This document shows, piece by piece, positions 1 through 7,671 of a stretch of DNA of 52,090 nt. The DNA is taken from contig JAVBMX010000092.1 in assembly GCA_031551885.1 (NCBI GenBank), positions 1-52,090 of the forward strand, written 5' to 3'. A program made the translations under genes and the position numbers. How positions within the stretch are numbered: position 1 is the first letter of the stretch; each line of letters opens with the position of its first letter. This DNA is from Frigididesulfovibrio sp031551885. GTDB taxonomy: Bacteria > Desulfobacterota > Desulfovibrionia > Desulfovibrionales > Desulfovibrionaceae. The notes under the pieces were generated by a model. It was not told the DNA's origin. It saw nothing but the letters and a program-made list of their open reading frames with translations, and ran no database searches.

Positions 1-119
1 AAGATGAGAAGGTATCCGCTTTTTGTCCTCCTTGAGATATTTTCACCACTGTCTTTCCGAATAAACCTGGGGCATATATAAATATAGTTTTTTACGGTGG
101 GGATGGGGGCGCGGGAGAA

Positions 120-153
120 GGGGAACCGCTTTTTTGAAAAAAAGCGGTTCCCC
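120..153. terminator. Hairpin downstream of ygiQ
   Basis: The arm GGGGAACCGC followed by six T is matched by A-rich sequence followed by GCGGTTCCCC, giving a stem of about 16 bp with a tiny loop. It lies 10 bases past the ygiQ stop codon on the minus strand. There is no extended T tract outside the stem on that strand, but the T/A-rich inner stem could serve in either direction. Nothing else recognisable lies between the window edge and ygiQ. Confidence 0.55.
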
Positions 154-163
154 TTCCCCCGCC

Positions 164-1993
164 CTACTGCTCCCCCCCCAAAAGCAACCGATGCTGGGCC
201 AGGCGCTCGGCGTCGGTGCGGGCGACGAACAGGGGCTTGCCGTCCGGGTCGATGCCGGCGAAAAACATGGCCGTGGCCACGGTGCCGGGGGTGGGAATAA
301 AACACTGCACCTGCTGCGGCCGCCAGTTGCGTTTTTTCAGCCAGGCCGAGGCCTGACGCATATGTTCCAAGGTACAGCCGGGAAAAGCGCTCATCAGATA
401 GGGAACGGTGTACTGCTCTTTGCCGGCTTTTTTACAGGCGTCCGCAAAGGCATTCAGAAAACGCTCGAAGGTTTGGAGCGACGGCTTGCGCATCAAGCGC
501 AGGACTTCAGGGGCCATGTGCTCCGGGGCGACCTTCAACTGCCCGCCGGTGAACTCCGAGGTGTAGGCCCAAAGGGCTTCGGCGTCTTGAAGGGCCAAGT
601 CGAAGCGCACCCCGCCGGCCACCCGCACGTGACGCACGCCGGGCAAGGCCGCGACTTCGCGCAACAGGGACGCGCCCCGCCGCTGATCCACCTCGAAGAA
701 CGCGCAGGGCGCCGGGTGCATGCAGCTTTGCCGGGCGCACTCCTTGTCCTCGGGCAGGGCGCACCGGGCCTGCCACATGTTGGCGCTGGGACCGGAAATA
801 TCGGAAATGGACCCGGCCCAGCGCGGGGTTTTGCCGCCGGGCTCCGGCCCCTGGGCGATGCGCTTCGCCTCTTCCACCACGGACTTCCGGCTGCGCGAGG
901 CGATATGCCTGCCCTGGTGCAGGGCCAGCGAACAGAAAGAACAGCCTCCGCCGCAGCCTCTGTGGCTGGTGATGCTCGTGCGGATCATCTCCCAGGCCGG
1001 GATGGACTCCTTATACGACGAATGCGGCAGCCGGGTGAAAGGCAGGTCGTAGAGCCGGTCCAACTCGGCCGTGGATAAAGGCGGGGCCGGCGGCGTGAGG
1101 ATCACGCTCCGCTCGCCCACCCGTTGAACCGCGTAACGCCGGCCTGTATGCACGCGGCGTTCTTCGGCCAGGGTGGCCCGCATGAGCAGCTTGGGATCGG
1201 CCTCGATTTCTTCATGGGAAGGCAGCGTTTCCACCTCTTCCGGGGTGACTCCCAGGAAATCAACGGCGGATTCCTTGGCCGAAAGGGCAAAGGCCGCGCC
1301 GGGAAGATTCCGGCAGGCCGCGACCAGCGATTCACGCGAAAGCCCGCCCGCCCGTTCCAGGCCACCGGCCGCGCGGGACGTGCCGATCAGAGCCGATTCA
1401 GCCATGCCGTAAAGGATCAGGTCGGCTTTGGCATCCAGCAACAACGGCTTGCGGAGCTTGTCCTCCCAAAAATCGTAATGGGAAAGGCGGCGCAACGAGG
1501 CCTCAATGCCTCCGAGCACCACGGGCAGCCCGGCAAAGGCGCGGCGGATCAGACCGGTGTAGACAATGCAGGCCCGGTTGGGTCTGGCCCCGGCTTTGTC
1601 GCCCGGGGTGTAGGCGTCGTCGCGGCGCTTTTTGCGAAAGGCCGTGTAGTGGGCCAACATGGAATCGACAGCCCCGGCGGTCACGGCCGCGAACAGGCGC
1701 GGCCTGCCGAATTCCGTTAAGGCTTTCAGGGCGACATCCGCGTCTTTCCAGTCCGGTTGGGCGCAAATGCCCACGCTGAAACCTTCGGCTTCAAGCAGGC
1801 GGCCCAGCAGGGCCAGACCGAAGGAGGGGTGATCCACGTAGGCATCCCCGCCCACGAGCAGGATGTCGATGCTTGTTCGGCCTTGGGCCGCAAGCTCCGC
1901 CCGGCTCATGGGCAGGAAGGCGCGAAGGGAAGCGGGCGGGGCTTCGGCCCCGCCTCCCCCCGGTTTGGGCCGAGAGGGGAATTGCTTACGCAT
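164..1993 (-). CDS. ygiQ: YgiQ family radical SAM protein
   Basis: A 609-residue protein of the YgiQ (UPF0313) family of cytoplasmic radical-SAM enzymes, whose reaction is not established. The family signature is visible as HRGCGGGCSFC, with the cluster-binding cysteines at residues 347, 351 and 354 in CxxxCxxC spacing. The N-terminal DILLVGGDAYVDHPSFG block and the VVLGGIEASLRRLSHYDFW block are characteristic of YgiQ. The length is slightly below that of the E. coli homologue. It starts 8 bases after the stop of the EF-hand gene on the same strand, so the two are probably co-transcribed, and a hairpin follows its stop. The first 20 or so residues are Pro/Gly-rich and poorly conserved, so the true start could be the Met at residue 29. 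Confidence 0.92.
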   Translation of the reverse strand: MRKQFPSRPKPGGGGAEAPPASLRAFLPMSRAELAAQGRTSIDILLVGGDAYVDHPSFGLALLGRLLEAEGFSVGICAQPDWKDADVALKALTEFGRPRLFAAVTAGAVDSMLAHYTAFRKKRRDDAYTPGDKAGARPNRACIVYTGLIRRAFAGLPVVLGGIEASLRRLSHYDFWEDKLRKPLLLDAKADLILYGMAESALIGTSRAAGGLERAGGLSRESLVAACRNLPGAAFALSAKESAVDFLGVTPEEVETLPSHEEIEADPKLLMRATLAEERRVHTGRRYAVQRVGERSVILTPPAPPLSTAELDRLYDLPFTRLPHSSYKESIPAWEMIRTSITSHRGCGGGCSFCSLALHQGRHIASRSRKSVVEEAKRIAQGPEPGGKTPRWAGSISDISGPSANMWQARCALPEDKECARQSCMHPAPCAFFEVDQRRGASLLREVAALPGVRHVRVAGGVRFDLALQDAEALWAYTSEFTGGQLKVAPEHMAPEVLRLMRKPSLQTFERFLNAFADACKKAGKEQYTVPYLMSAFPGCTLEHMRQASAWLKKRNWRPQQVQCFIPTPGTVATAMFFAGIDPDGKPLFVARTDAERLAQHRLLLGGEQ

Positions 1994-2001
1994 AGGGCAG
2001 G

Positions 2002-2481
2002 CTATTTGGACGGCATAATCAGGTCGGGCGCCTGCCCGGCCGGGGCAGGCGCGGTGCCGTTGGCCGAACGCATGGGCATACCGTCGGCTCCGCCTTTGGG
2101 CATCATCATGGGCGGGTGGGCGGTGCCGTTCGTGCCTCCCATCATGGGCGGATGCCCGGCGGGGAGCCCGCCCTCACCGGCCGGATGCGCGGCCGCTTCA
2201 TCGGAAGCATGGCCTTTGGCGAACGCCAGCCATTCTTCTTTGGAAATAACGCCGTCACCATTCTTATCGATGGAGGTGAAGGCCCCTTCTTTCATCTGGG
2301 GGAAGGCCGCGAAAAATTCCTCGCGGGTCGCGTTGCCGTCTTTGTTGGTATCCATGCGCTCAAAAGAGGCTTCCGCCCCCCGCCCCATGCCGCCGCCGGC
2401 CATGGAAGGGTTGGCGAGGGCCGCGCCGGGGAAGGCGAAACCAAGAACAAGAGCCGAAAGCGCGAGAGTCCGTGCGGTCAT
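2002..2481 (-). CDS. Exported EF-hand protein with Met/Gly/Pro-rich tail
   Basis: A 159-residue protein with a signal peptide (residues 1-23, cleavage likely after ALA). Two canonical EF-hand calcium loops are visible: DTNKDGNATREE at 44-55 and DKNGDGVISKEE at 72-83, with acidic residues at positions 1, 3, 5 and 12. The C-terminal 70 residues are low complexity, rich in His, Met, Gly and Pro (repeated HPPMM), which could bind soft metal ions. I chose the ATG at 2481 because it begins the signal peptide and follows an AGGTGAT ribosome site; the open frame continues further upstream without such features. Likely periplasmic calcium binding or sensing; no partner is evident except the co-oriented ygiQ. 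Confidence 0.8.
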   Translation of the reverse strand: MTARTLALSALVLGFAFPGAALANPSMAGGGMGRGAEASFERMDTNKDGNATREEFFAAFPQMKEGAFTSIDKNGDGVISKEEWLAFAKGHASDEAAAHPAGEGGLPAGHPPMMGGTNGTAHPPMMMPKGGADGMPMRSANGTAPAPAGQAPDLIMPSK

Positions 2482-2702
2482 AAGATCACCTGCTGTTGCC
2501 GGGAATGGGAAAAGGGTTCCATCAATTCGCGAATGGTAAGCCCGAACGTTTGAGAAGGCAAGGCGCGGGAGCGGAATGCGCCGGATCGGCTCGGCATGAT
2601 TCCTCGCCGGATATCGTTTTTCCTTTGACCTGAACGCCATGACAAGCGTTCTTCCCCGCCGCCGACGCCGTTTTGGCGCCCACGGCGGACGGATTGAACG
2701 CC

Positions 2703-3443
2703 TCAGTAGTTCGACAGCAGCGGCGCGGGCGCGATCCGCGCGGGCGGAATCGGCGGGACGACCGGCATAAGCGAGGCGAACAGGCATTCCTCCGAGGTGA
2801 TGAAGCCGTGGTCGCGCATGCTCAACAACACCCATTTACGCCGGTTTCGGACGCCATCCGGATTGACGGCGGGGTTGTATGTGGCCGGGGCGAACGGCAG
2901 AGCCGCGAGCATGGCGGCCTCGGCAAGGCTTAGTTCCGACACCGACCTGCCGAAGTAGATTCGCCCGGCCGCCTCGATGCCGTAAGCGTGATTGCCGAAA
3001 TACAGGCTGTTCAGCCAAGCGGTGAACTCTTCTTCGCGGGAAAGCCGCAGATCGATTTGCAGGCTCAGGATGTGTTTATGCAGACGAGATTGCGCCGATT
3101 CCGGCCCGTCACACAGAAGCCGACGGACAAGGCATTGCCGCACGCCGCCGCCGGCTTCACGGTAGCTTTCCCTGCCAGCGGCCGTGAAAAAAACCCTATC
3201 CCAGGCGGCCGTGAACGCATCGATCACATGGGGCGGCAGCTCATTGAAGCATACCGGGCGGAAATTCCGCCGCGCGAGGGAATCTTTCTCCCCAAGCGAA
3301 TTCCACAAAAAACCCGTGATGCCGTCCATTCTCTTCAAGGCGCGAACATCCGGCAAGTCACGGGCGAGATAAAAATAGAAAGCCGCCGCGGCACCCAGAG
3401 CAACAAGAACAAAGCCGACAACAAACACACGGGGGCGGAACAA
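2703..3443 (-). CDS. Degenerate GT51 (peptidoglycan transglycosylase-like) membrane protein A
   Basis: A 246-residue protein with one N-terminal transmembrane segment (about 5-27) followed by a GT51 fold resembling the glycosyltransferase half of class A penicillin-binding proteins and MtgA. The C-terminal half keeps the family pattern (SREEEFTAWLNSLYFGNHAYG at about 135-155, LAEAAMLAALP, RNRRKWVL). The active-site half is broken: the expected EDxxFxxHxG reads WDRVFFTAAG (81-90), so the catalytic Glu is Trp and the His is Ala, and the expected GGSTITQQ reads GGGVRQCL. Activity is therefore unlikely, and a structural or regulatory role is an inference. The start is TTG at 3443, supported by AAGGAG seven bases upstream. 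It is a paralogue of the next gene upstream and probably shares its operon. Confidence 0.75.
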   Translation of the reverse strand: MFRPRVFVVGFVLVALGAAAAFYFYLARDLPDVRALKRMDGITGFLWNSLGEKDSLARRNFRPVCFNELPPHVIDAFTAAWDRVFFTAAGRESYREAGGGVRQCLVRRLLCDGPESAQSRLHKHILSLQIDLRLSREEEFTAWLNSLYFGNHAYGIEAAGRIYFGRSVSELSLAEAAMLAALPFAPATYNPAVNPDGVRNRRKWVLLSMRDHGFITSEECLFASLMPVVPPIPPARIAPAPLLSNY

Positions 3444-3483
3444 AGCGGAACTCCTTTTTCTTCGCTTCTTGCGGGTTCATCCA

Positions 3484-3520
3484 CGCGGGCGGGCCGGTTG
3501 AAGTACCCGGCGCGCCCGCG
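3484..3520. other. Strong GC hairpin between the two GT51-like genes
   Basis: CGCGGGCG pairs with CGCCCGCG, then after one mismatch five more G-C pairs form around a short loop. It lies in the 122-base gap between the two GT51-like genes. No T tract follows on the minus strand, so it is more likely an mRNA-stability or attenuation element than a simple terminator. Confidence 0.4.
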
Positions 3521-3565
3521 TTGCCTTTCTCGCCTTCGCCGCCCGACGCGATGCCGCGCGAGGGT

Positions 3566-4261
3566 CTATTCGGACGCCGACGGTTTTCCTCCTGCCAAAG
3601 GAACCGGCGGAATGATCGGCATGAGCGCGGCGAACCGGCAGGCTTCCGGGGTGATGTCGCCGCGTTCCCGCATGGCTGTCAGCACCCTCTCGCGTCTGCG
3701 CCGGAGGGCTTCCGGATCAAGGTCGGTCGGCGCGTACGACAACGCCGCGAGCAGGGCCGCCTCATCCAGGGTCACGGCATGCGCCGGCTTCCCGAAGTAA
3801 ACCCGCGCGGCCGCCTCCGGGCCGTAGGCATGATGCCCGAAGTACAGACCGTTCAGCCAAGCCGCGAAAATCTCTTCACGGGAGAGCAGCGCGTCCATAT
3901 GCAGGCTCAAAACGCCCGCGTACACATGCACGCCGGCTCCTCGCCGCCTGTCGGCCGAAAGGCCGTGCGGCCCGTCGAACAAAAGCCTGCGCGCCAGTTG
4001 CGATTGCAGGGAGTCGCCGCACACGGCCATGAAGGCGTCGCCCAGATGAGGCGGCAGTTCCGCAAATCGCAACGGCTTGAAGTCAAGAGGCAGCTCCATG
4101 AAGGACCGGATTCCCTCGGGCTCCCGCAACGGCCGGACATCCGGCAAGTCGCGGGCAATGTACAGGTAGCCGACGGTCAAAGCCCCCAGAACAACAGCAG
4201 CAACAACGCTCAGCCCGACAGCGCACCGGCGAAGGACGCGCCGTCCCGGCCCACGATTCAC
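3566..4261 (-). CDS. Degenerate GT51 (peptidoglycan transglycosylase-like) membrane protein B
   Basis: A 231-residue paralogue of the neighbouring GT51-like protein, with a basic N-terminus, one transmembrane segment (about 14-36) and the shared block ARDLPDV...L. The LPPHLGDAFMAV block at about 69-80 corresponds to the helix before the GT51 active site, but the EDxxFxxHxG motif itself is absent: about 15 residues found in the sister protein are deleted between residues 80 and 85. Motifs of the second half remain (REEIFAAWLNGLYFGHHAYG at 128-147, RRRRERVL at 187-194). It is therefore a catalytically dead remnant that is still an intact open frame. The start is GTG at 4261 after AGGGACG; it begins 11 bases after the stop of the FAD dehydrogenase, implying co-transcription. 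Confidence 0.72.
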   Translation of the reverse strand: MNRGPGRRVLRRCAVGLSVVAAVVLGALTVGYLYIARDLPDVRPLREPEGIRSFMELPLDFKPLRFAELPPHLGDAFMAVCGDSLQSQLARRLLFDGPHGLSADRRRGAGVHVYAGVLSLHMDALLSREEIFAAWLNGLYFGHHAYGPEAAARVYFGKPAHAVTLDEAALLAALSYAPTDLDPEALRRRRERVLTAMRERGDITPEACRFAALMPIIPPVPLAGGKPSASE

Positions 4262-4272
4262 GATCGCCGTCC

Positions 4273-5742
4273 CTAAGATTTCTCGTCGTTCTTCGTCTTT
4301 TTGCCGGATGCCGCGCCGGTCGCCTTGCCCGCGCCCTTGCCGGCCTTGCCGCGTTTCACCAGGCGTTCGGCGATGCGCCGGGCCGGAAGAATCCCGGTGG
4401 CCGCCGCCGAGACGATGTTGCCGGAAACCCCCGGTCCGTCGCCGGCCACAAACAGGCCGGGCAGCGCGGTTTCCAGGTGCTCGTCGGTTTCCACCTGGGT
4501 GGCGAAAAACTTGATTTCCGGGGCGTAGAGCAGGGTTTCCTCATTGGAAACCCCCGGCACGACCTGGTTGAGCTGGGTGAGGCCGTCCACCAAATTGGTC
4601 ACGATGCGCTCGGGCAGGGCCATGGCGATATCGCCGGGAGTGGCGTTCTTCATGGTCGGCTCGATGTAGCCTTTGCCGATGCGGGTCCAGGTGGAACGTC
4701 GGCCGCGCCGCAAATCGCCGAAACGCTGCAAAATGGGCTTGCCGCCGCCGATCAGCGTGGCCAACTTGCCCAAGGCCACGCCGTAGCCCTGGTTGTCGGA
4801 GACCGGGTCGGTCAGCACCACTTTGGAAAGAAAGGCGAAGTTCGCGTTTTCCGACTTTTTGTCCCGATAGGCGTGCCCGTTGACGCAGACGAAATCCTGG
4901 TAGTTTTCGAGCGAGACGAAGCCTTCCGGGTTGGTGCAGAAGGTTCGGGTCTGGTCGTCGTATTTGTTTGTCTGCACGAAAAAGGTCGGGTCGTAGATGA
5001 TCTCGGTGAGGCTTTTCAGAATGTCGTTGTGCACCTCAACCCGCACGCCCACTTCAATGCCGCGCTGGCTTACGTTCAGCGAGAAGCGCCGGGCGATCTC
5101 GCCCACCCAGTCCGCACCCACCCGGCCGGGAGCCAGGATCACGGCGGAAGCGGCGTACTCGTCGCCCGAACGGGTGCGCACCCCGGCGACCCGGCCGTTC
5201 TCGGCCAGGACTTCGGTCACTTCCGTATCGGTGCGGATGTCCACGCCCTTTTGGGCCAGATACTTGGCCATGCCGGCGATATGGCCGGGCAAAAAATCGC
5301 TGCCCAGATGCTTTTGCCGGATAAGCAGCAGGTCGATGCCCGCGCGCTTGGCCCGCATGCGGATATCCACGGCCGCCTCCATATCCGACGGGTAGACCGG
5401 GCCGTCCATGCCGAAGCGGTTGAAAATCATCTCGGTTTCGTCGATGAGGGCGATGGCCTCCGACTTGGGCAAAAATTGGGTCAGATCGGTCTTGCCGAGC
5501 TTATGAATGAAGTTGAGCTTGCCGTCGGAAAACAGCCCGGCCCCGCCCATACCCGCCAGAATGTTGCAGGGCCTGCAGTGAATGCACTTGCCCGTGCGCG
5601 GGATGGGACAGCGGCGTTTTTCCGCCGCCGGACCGCGATCCAGCAGACACACGGAAAGGGGCGTTTCCTCGGCCAGTCGATAGGCCGCGAACAGCCCGGC
5701 CGGGCCGCCGCCCACAATGATCACGTCAAAAGAATTCCCCAC
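4273..5742 (-). CDS. FAD-dependent dehydrogenase (COG2509-like)
   Basis: A 489-residue cytoplasmic flavoprotein. The Rossmann motif GGGPAG at residues 11-16 binds the ADP part of FAD, and a second FAD contact is seen as LFVAGDGPGVSGNIVSAAATG near the C-terminus. Four cysteines (about 45, 53, 56, 59; CIHCRPC) precede the conserved GMGGAGLFSDGK segment, typical of uncharacterised FAD-dependent dehydrogenases. I chose the GTG at 5742 because GGAGGT lies five bases upstream and the protein then starts directly at the Rossmann fold; an ATG 33 bases upstream lacks a ribosome site. The last 25 residues are Lys/Gly/Ala-rich. It is the first gene of the probable operon with the two GT51-like genes. 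The substrate is unknown. Confidence 0.85.
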   Translation of the reverse strand: MGNSFDVIIVGGGPAGLFAAYRLAEETPLSVCLLDRGPAAEKRRCPIPRTGKCIHCRPCNILAGMGGAGLFSDGKLNFIHKLGKTDLTQFLPKSEAIALIDETEMIFNRFGMDGPVYPSDMEAAVDIRMRAKRAGIDLLLIRQKHLGSDFLPGHIAGMAKYLAQKGVDIRTDTEVTEVLAENGRVAGVRTRSGDEYAASAVILAPGRVGADWVGEIARRFSLNVSQRGIEVGVRVEVHNDILKSLTEIIYDPTFFVQTNKYDDQTRTFCTNPEGFVSLENYQDFVCVNGHAYRDKKSENANFAFLSKVVLTDPVSDNQGYGVALGKLATLIGGGKPILQRFGDLRRGRRSTWTRIGKGYIEPTMKNATPGDIAMALPERIVTNLVDGLTQLNQVVPGVSNEETLLYAPEIKFFATQVETDEHLETALPGLFVAGDGPGVSGNIVSAAATGILPARRIAERLVKRGKAGKGAGKATGAASGKKTKNDEKS

Positions 5743-5907
5743 AAGGCACCTCCGAAAGCGCGAGTCGGACAGCATGCACCCTGCCTTTGCGGCACAGGAA
5801 AGTCAAGATTCGATACAGGATGACGATGGGCCGAAAGGCCTCTCGCGGCTCCGTTGCGGCCGGCAAAACACCAGAGACGGACGAAGACGGCGGGCGGTCT
5901 CGCGGGC

Positions 5908-6681
5908 TTACGCCTTTTCCGCCGTCAGGATGAAGCCGTCCACGGTAAAGGAGCCGTCCGGCTCCAGGGCGAAGTGGGCGCGGACCTCTTCCGGCATAGC
6001 GCGTTGCAGGGCCCGTATGGCCGAAGCCAAGGGCTCCGGGGTGGCCATGCGGGCGATCCAGGCAGCGAAATCCAGGCGCAGCCGGAAGCTCCGCGCCTCC
6101 CGCACGCGCAGGTCGGCCTCCGCCGCGAAGCGCAACCACTCCGCCGGGGCGTAGTCGCGCACATGCGACGTATCGCGCAGCAGCTCAACGGCCTGCAGAT
6201 GGGTATCCAGCAACGGGGAACCGGGCGAAGCCACATCGCTGAGCCAGAATACCCCGCCCGGCTTGAGCACGCGCCGGATCTCGCGCAGGGCCAGCCCCAC
6301 GTCACGCCAATGGTGGGCCGAATAGCGGCTCGCCACCACATCGAAAGAAACATCGGCAAAGGGCGGCGCTTCGGCGGAGCCCTGCCGGGTTTCGACATTG
6401 CCCAGCCCGCGTTCTTCCGCCGCGCGGGCAACCACCCGAAGCATTTCTTCGCTGATGTCGCAGGCCGTCACCCGATGCGCGTGCCGAGCGGCGGCATAGG
6501 TCACGTGCCCGCCGCCGCAGCCGAGATCCAGAACCTCCGGCGCATCCTGAATGAAACGGCCGCGCAGCAGCGCCTCCAGATGCGTCAAATCCTCGCCCGC
6601 GGAATGGGTGGGGCTTTCCAAATAAGCCTGGGCCCGCGGGTCAAAATTGGCCCGCACCGTTTCATTATGTGTTCGTGTCAT
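5908..6681 (-). CDS. Class I SAM-dependent methyltransferase
   Basis: A 257-residue cytoplasmic methyltransferase of the UbiE/type-11 superfamily. Motif I is LDLGCGGG (51-58), the acidic ribose-binding residue is in VTACDIS (about 75), and the post-motif SFDVVASRYSAHHW and VLKPGGVFWLSDV segments follow at about 112-150. The substrate cannot be told from sequence. I chose the ATG at 6681 because it begins near the family's usual N-terminus; an in-frame GTG at 6714 would overlap the upstream sulfotransferase stop. It lies 17 bases after that gene and is probably translated from the same mRNA, which may indicate a shared target. Confidence 0.85.
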   Translation of the reverse strand: MTRTHNETVRANFDPRAQAYLESPTHSAGEDLTHLEALLRGRFIQDAPEVLDLGCGGGHVTYAAARHAHRVTACDISEEMLRVVARAAEERGLGNVETRQGSAEAPPFADVSFDVVASRYSAHHWRDVGLALREIRRVLKPGGVFWLSDVASPGSPLLDTHLQAVELLRDTSHVRDYAPAEWLRFAAEADLRVREARSFRLRLDFAAWIARMATPEPLASAIRALQRAMPEEVRAHFALEPDGSFTVDGFILTAEKA

Positions 6682-6698
6682 ATCCGTTGGTTCCCGTG

Positions 6699-7547
6699 TT
6701 ATACGTAATCCCACAACTGTTTGGGGTTGACGATGTCCTCCCCGTCCAGACCCTGGGCCTTATTGATCAGGTCGGCGACCTTGTTGAACTTTTCGTTGAT
6801 CAGGGTGAATTGTTTCAGCCGTTGGTGAAAAGCCGGGGGCAACGCGGCGATCTTCGCGTCGAAGTCGGCCCGCAGCCGTTCATACAAACGGATGTCCGCC
6901 GCATTGAACTCGGCGGCCAGGGCTCTGTCCTCCGGGCGGATGGTCTCCTTCAACGCCGACGAAACCCGGTTCTTGCGCTCGTAGTGGATGTCTTGCAGTT
7001 CCATAAGGTCGGCCAACAGCAGAAGCCCGGCATCGAAACGTTCGACGATGCCGGTCAGGGCGTAAGAACGCGCCTGGGCCAGGGCGGCCGCTTCGGCTTC
7101 CGCCGAGGGTTCCCCCTCAAAGGACATGCGCGAAAACACCCGGGTCAGCAAATTTTTGGTCCGGTAGCGAAAAGCCCTGTCGTCCGAAGTGATGTACTCG
7201 GCAAAGCCGATGTTCCGGGAGTTGAGCACCTCGTACATCTGCGAATGCGGCCAATTTTTCAGGAACAGATATTCCGAGGCCAGGCGTTCGACCGGATGCC
7301 GGATGAAGGTGACCACACGGGCGTTCCGGCCTTGACGCAACGCCTCGATATGCTCGTCGTGCAGAAAGTGCCCTTGTACCAGACGGACGGAATCGCCCCG
7401 GCGGGCCAATTCCTCCGCGCCTGTGGCGAAATCTTCCCGGCTGTACAGTGAGATGATCTCTTCTTTATTAAAATTATTGAAGAAGATGCTGTTCAACGTG
7501 GTCCCGCCGGTGCGCGGAATATGCAGGAAAATAAAGAGATCGTGCAT
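6699..7547 (-). CDS. Sulfotransferase-family protein
   Basis: A 282-residue protein with the sulfotransferase fold. The 5'-phosphosulfate loop is HIPRTGGTT (9-17), right after a short beta strand, and the 3'-phosphate motif is RHPVERLASEY (83-93), where Arg and Ser contact PAPS in the family. It therefore probably transfers sulfate from PAPS to a sugar, lipid or protein acceptor. The C-terminal third is helical and charged. The start at 7547 is chosen because it places the P-loop-like motif at the usual position and GGGAGAG lies upstream; longer in-frame extensions run into the divergent promoter region. It is first in a two-gene unit with the methyltransferase. Confidence 0.82.
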   Translation of the reverse strand: MHDLFIFLHIPRTGGTTLNSIFFNNFNKEEIISLYSREDFATGAEELARRGDSVRLVQGHFLHDEHIEALRQGRNARVVTFIRHPVERLASEYLFLKNWPHSQMYEVLNSRNIGFAEYITSDDRAFRYRTKNLLTRVFSRMSFEGEPSAEAEAAALAQARSYALTGIVERFDAGLLLLADLMELQDIHYERKNRVSSALKETIRPEDRALAAEFNAADIRLYERLRADFDAKIAALPPAFHQRLKQFTLINEKFNKVADLINKAQGLDGEDIVNPKQLWDYV

Positions 7548-7617
7548 GGGCGGGTTCTCTCCCGGACGGTCGGCCGGCGGTCGGTTTGCGCAATACGGCA
7601 GCGGGTTGGTTTGGCGC

Positions 7618-7646
7618 TGTACAAACCATGTTCCGCTTTCTATACT
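7618..7646 (+). promoter_or_regulatory. Candidate sigma-70 promoter for the BPL-N gene
   Basis: TGTACA, a 17-base spacer and TATACT lie in the 124-base divergent gap, ending 25 bases before the start codon at 7672. The match to TTGACA is 4 of 6 and to TATAAT 5 of 6. Pattern match only. Confidence 0.4.
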
Positions 7647-7671
7647 GCCCAAGATTCGTATCGGGAGCAAT

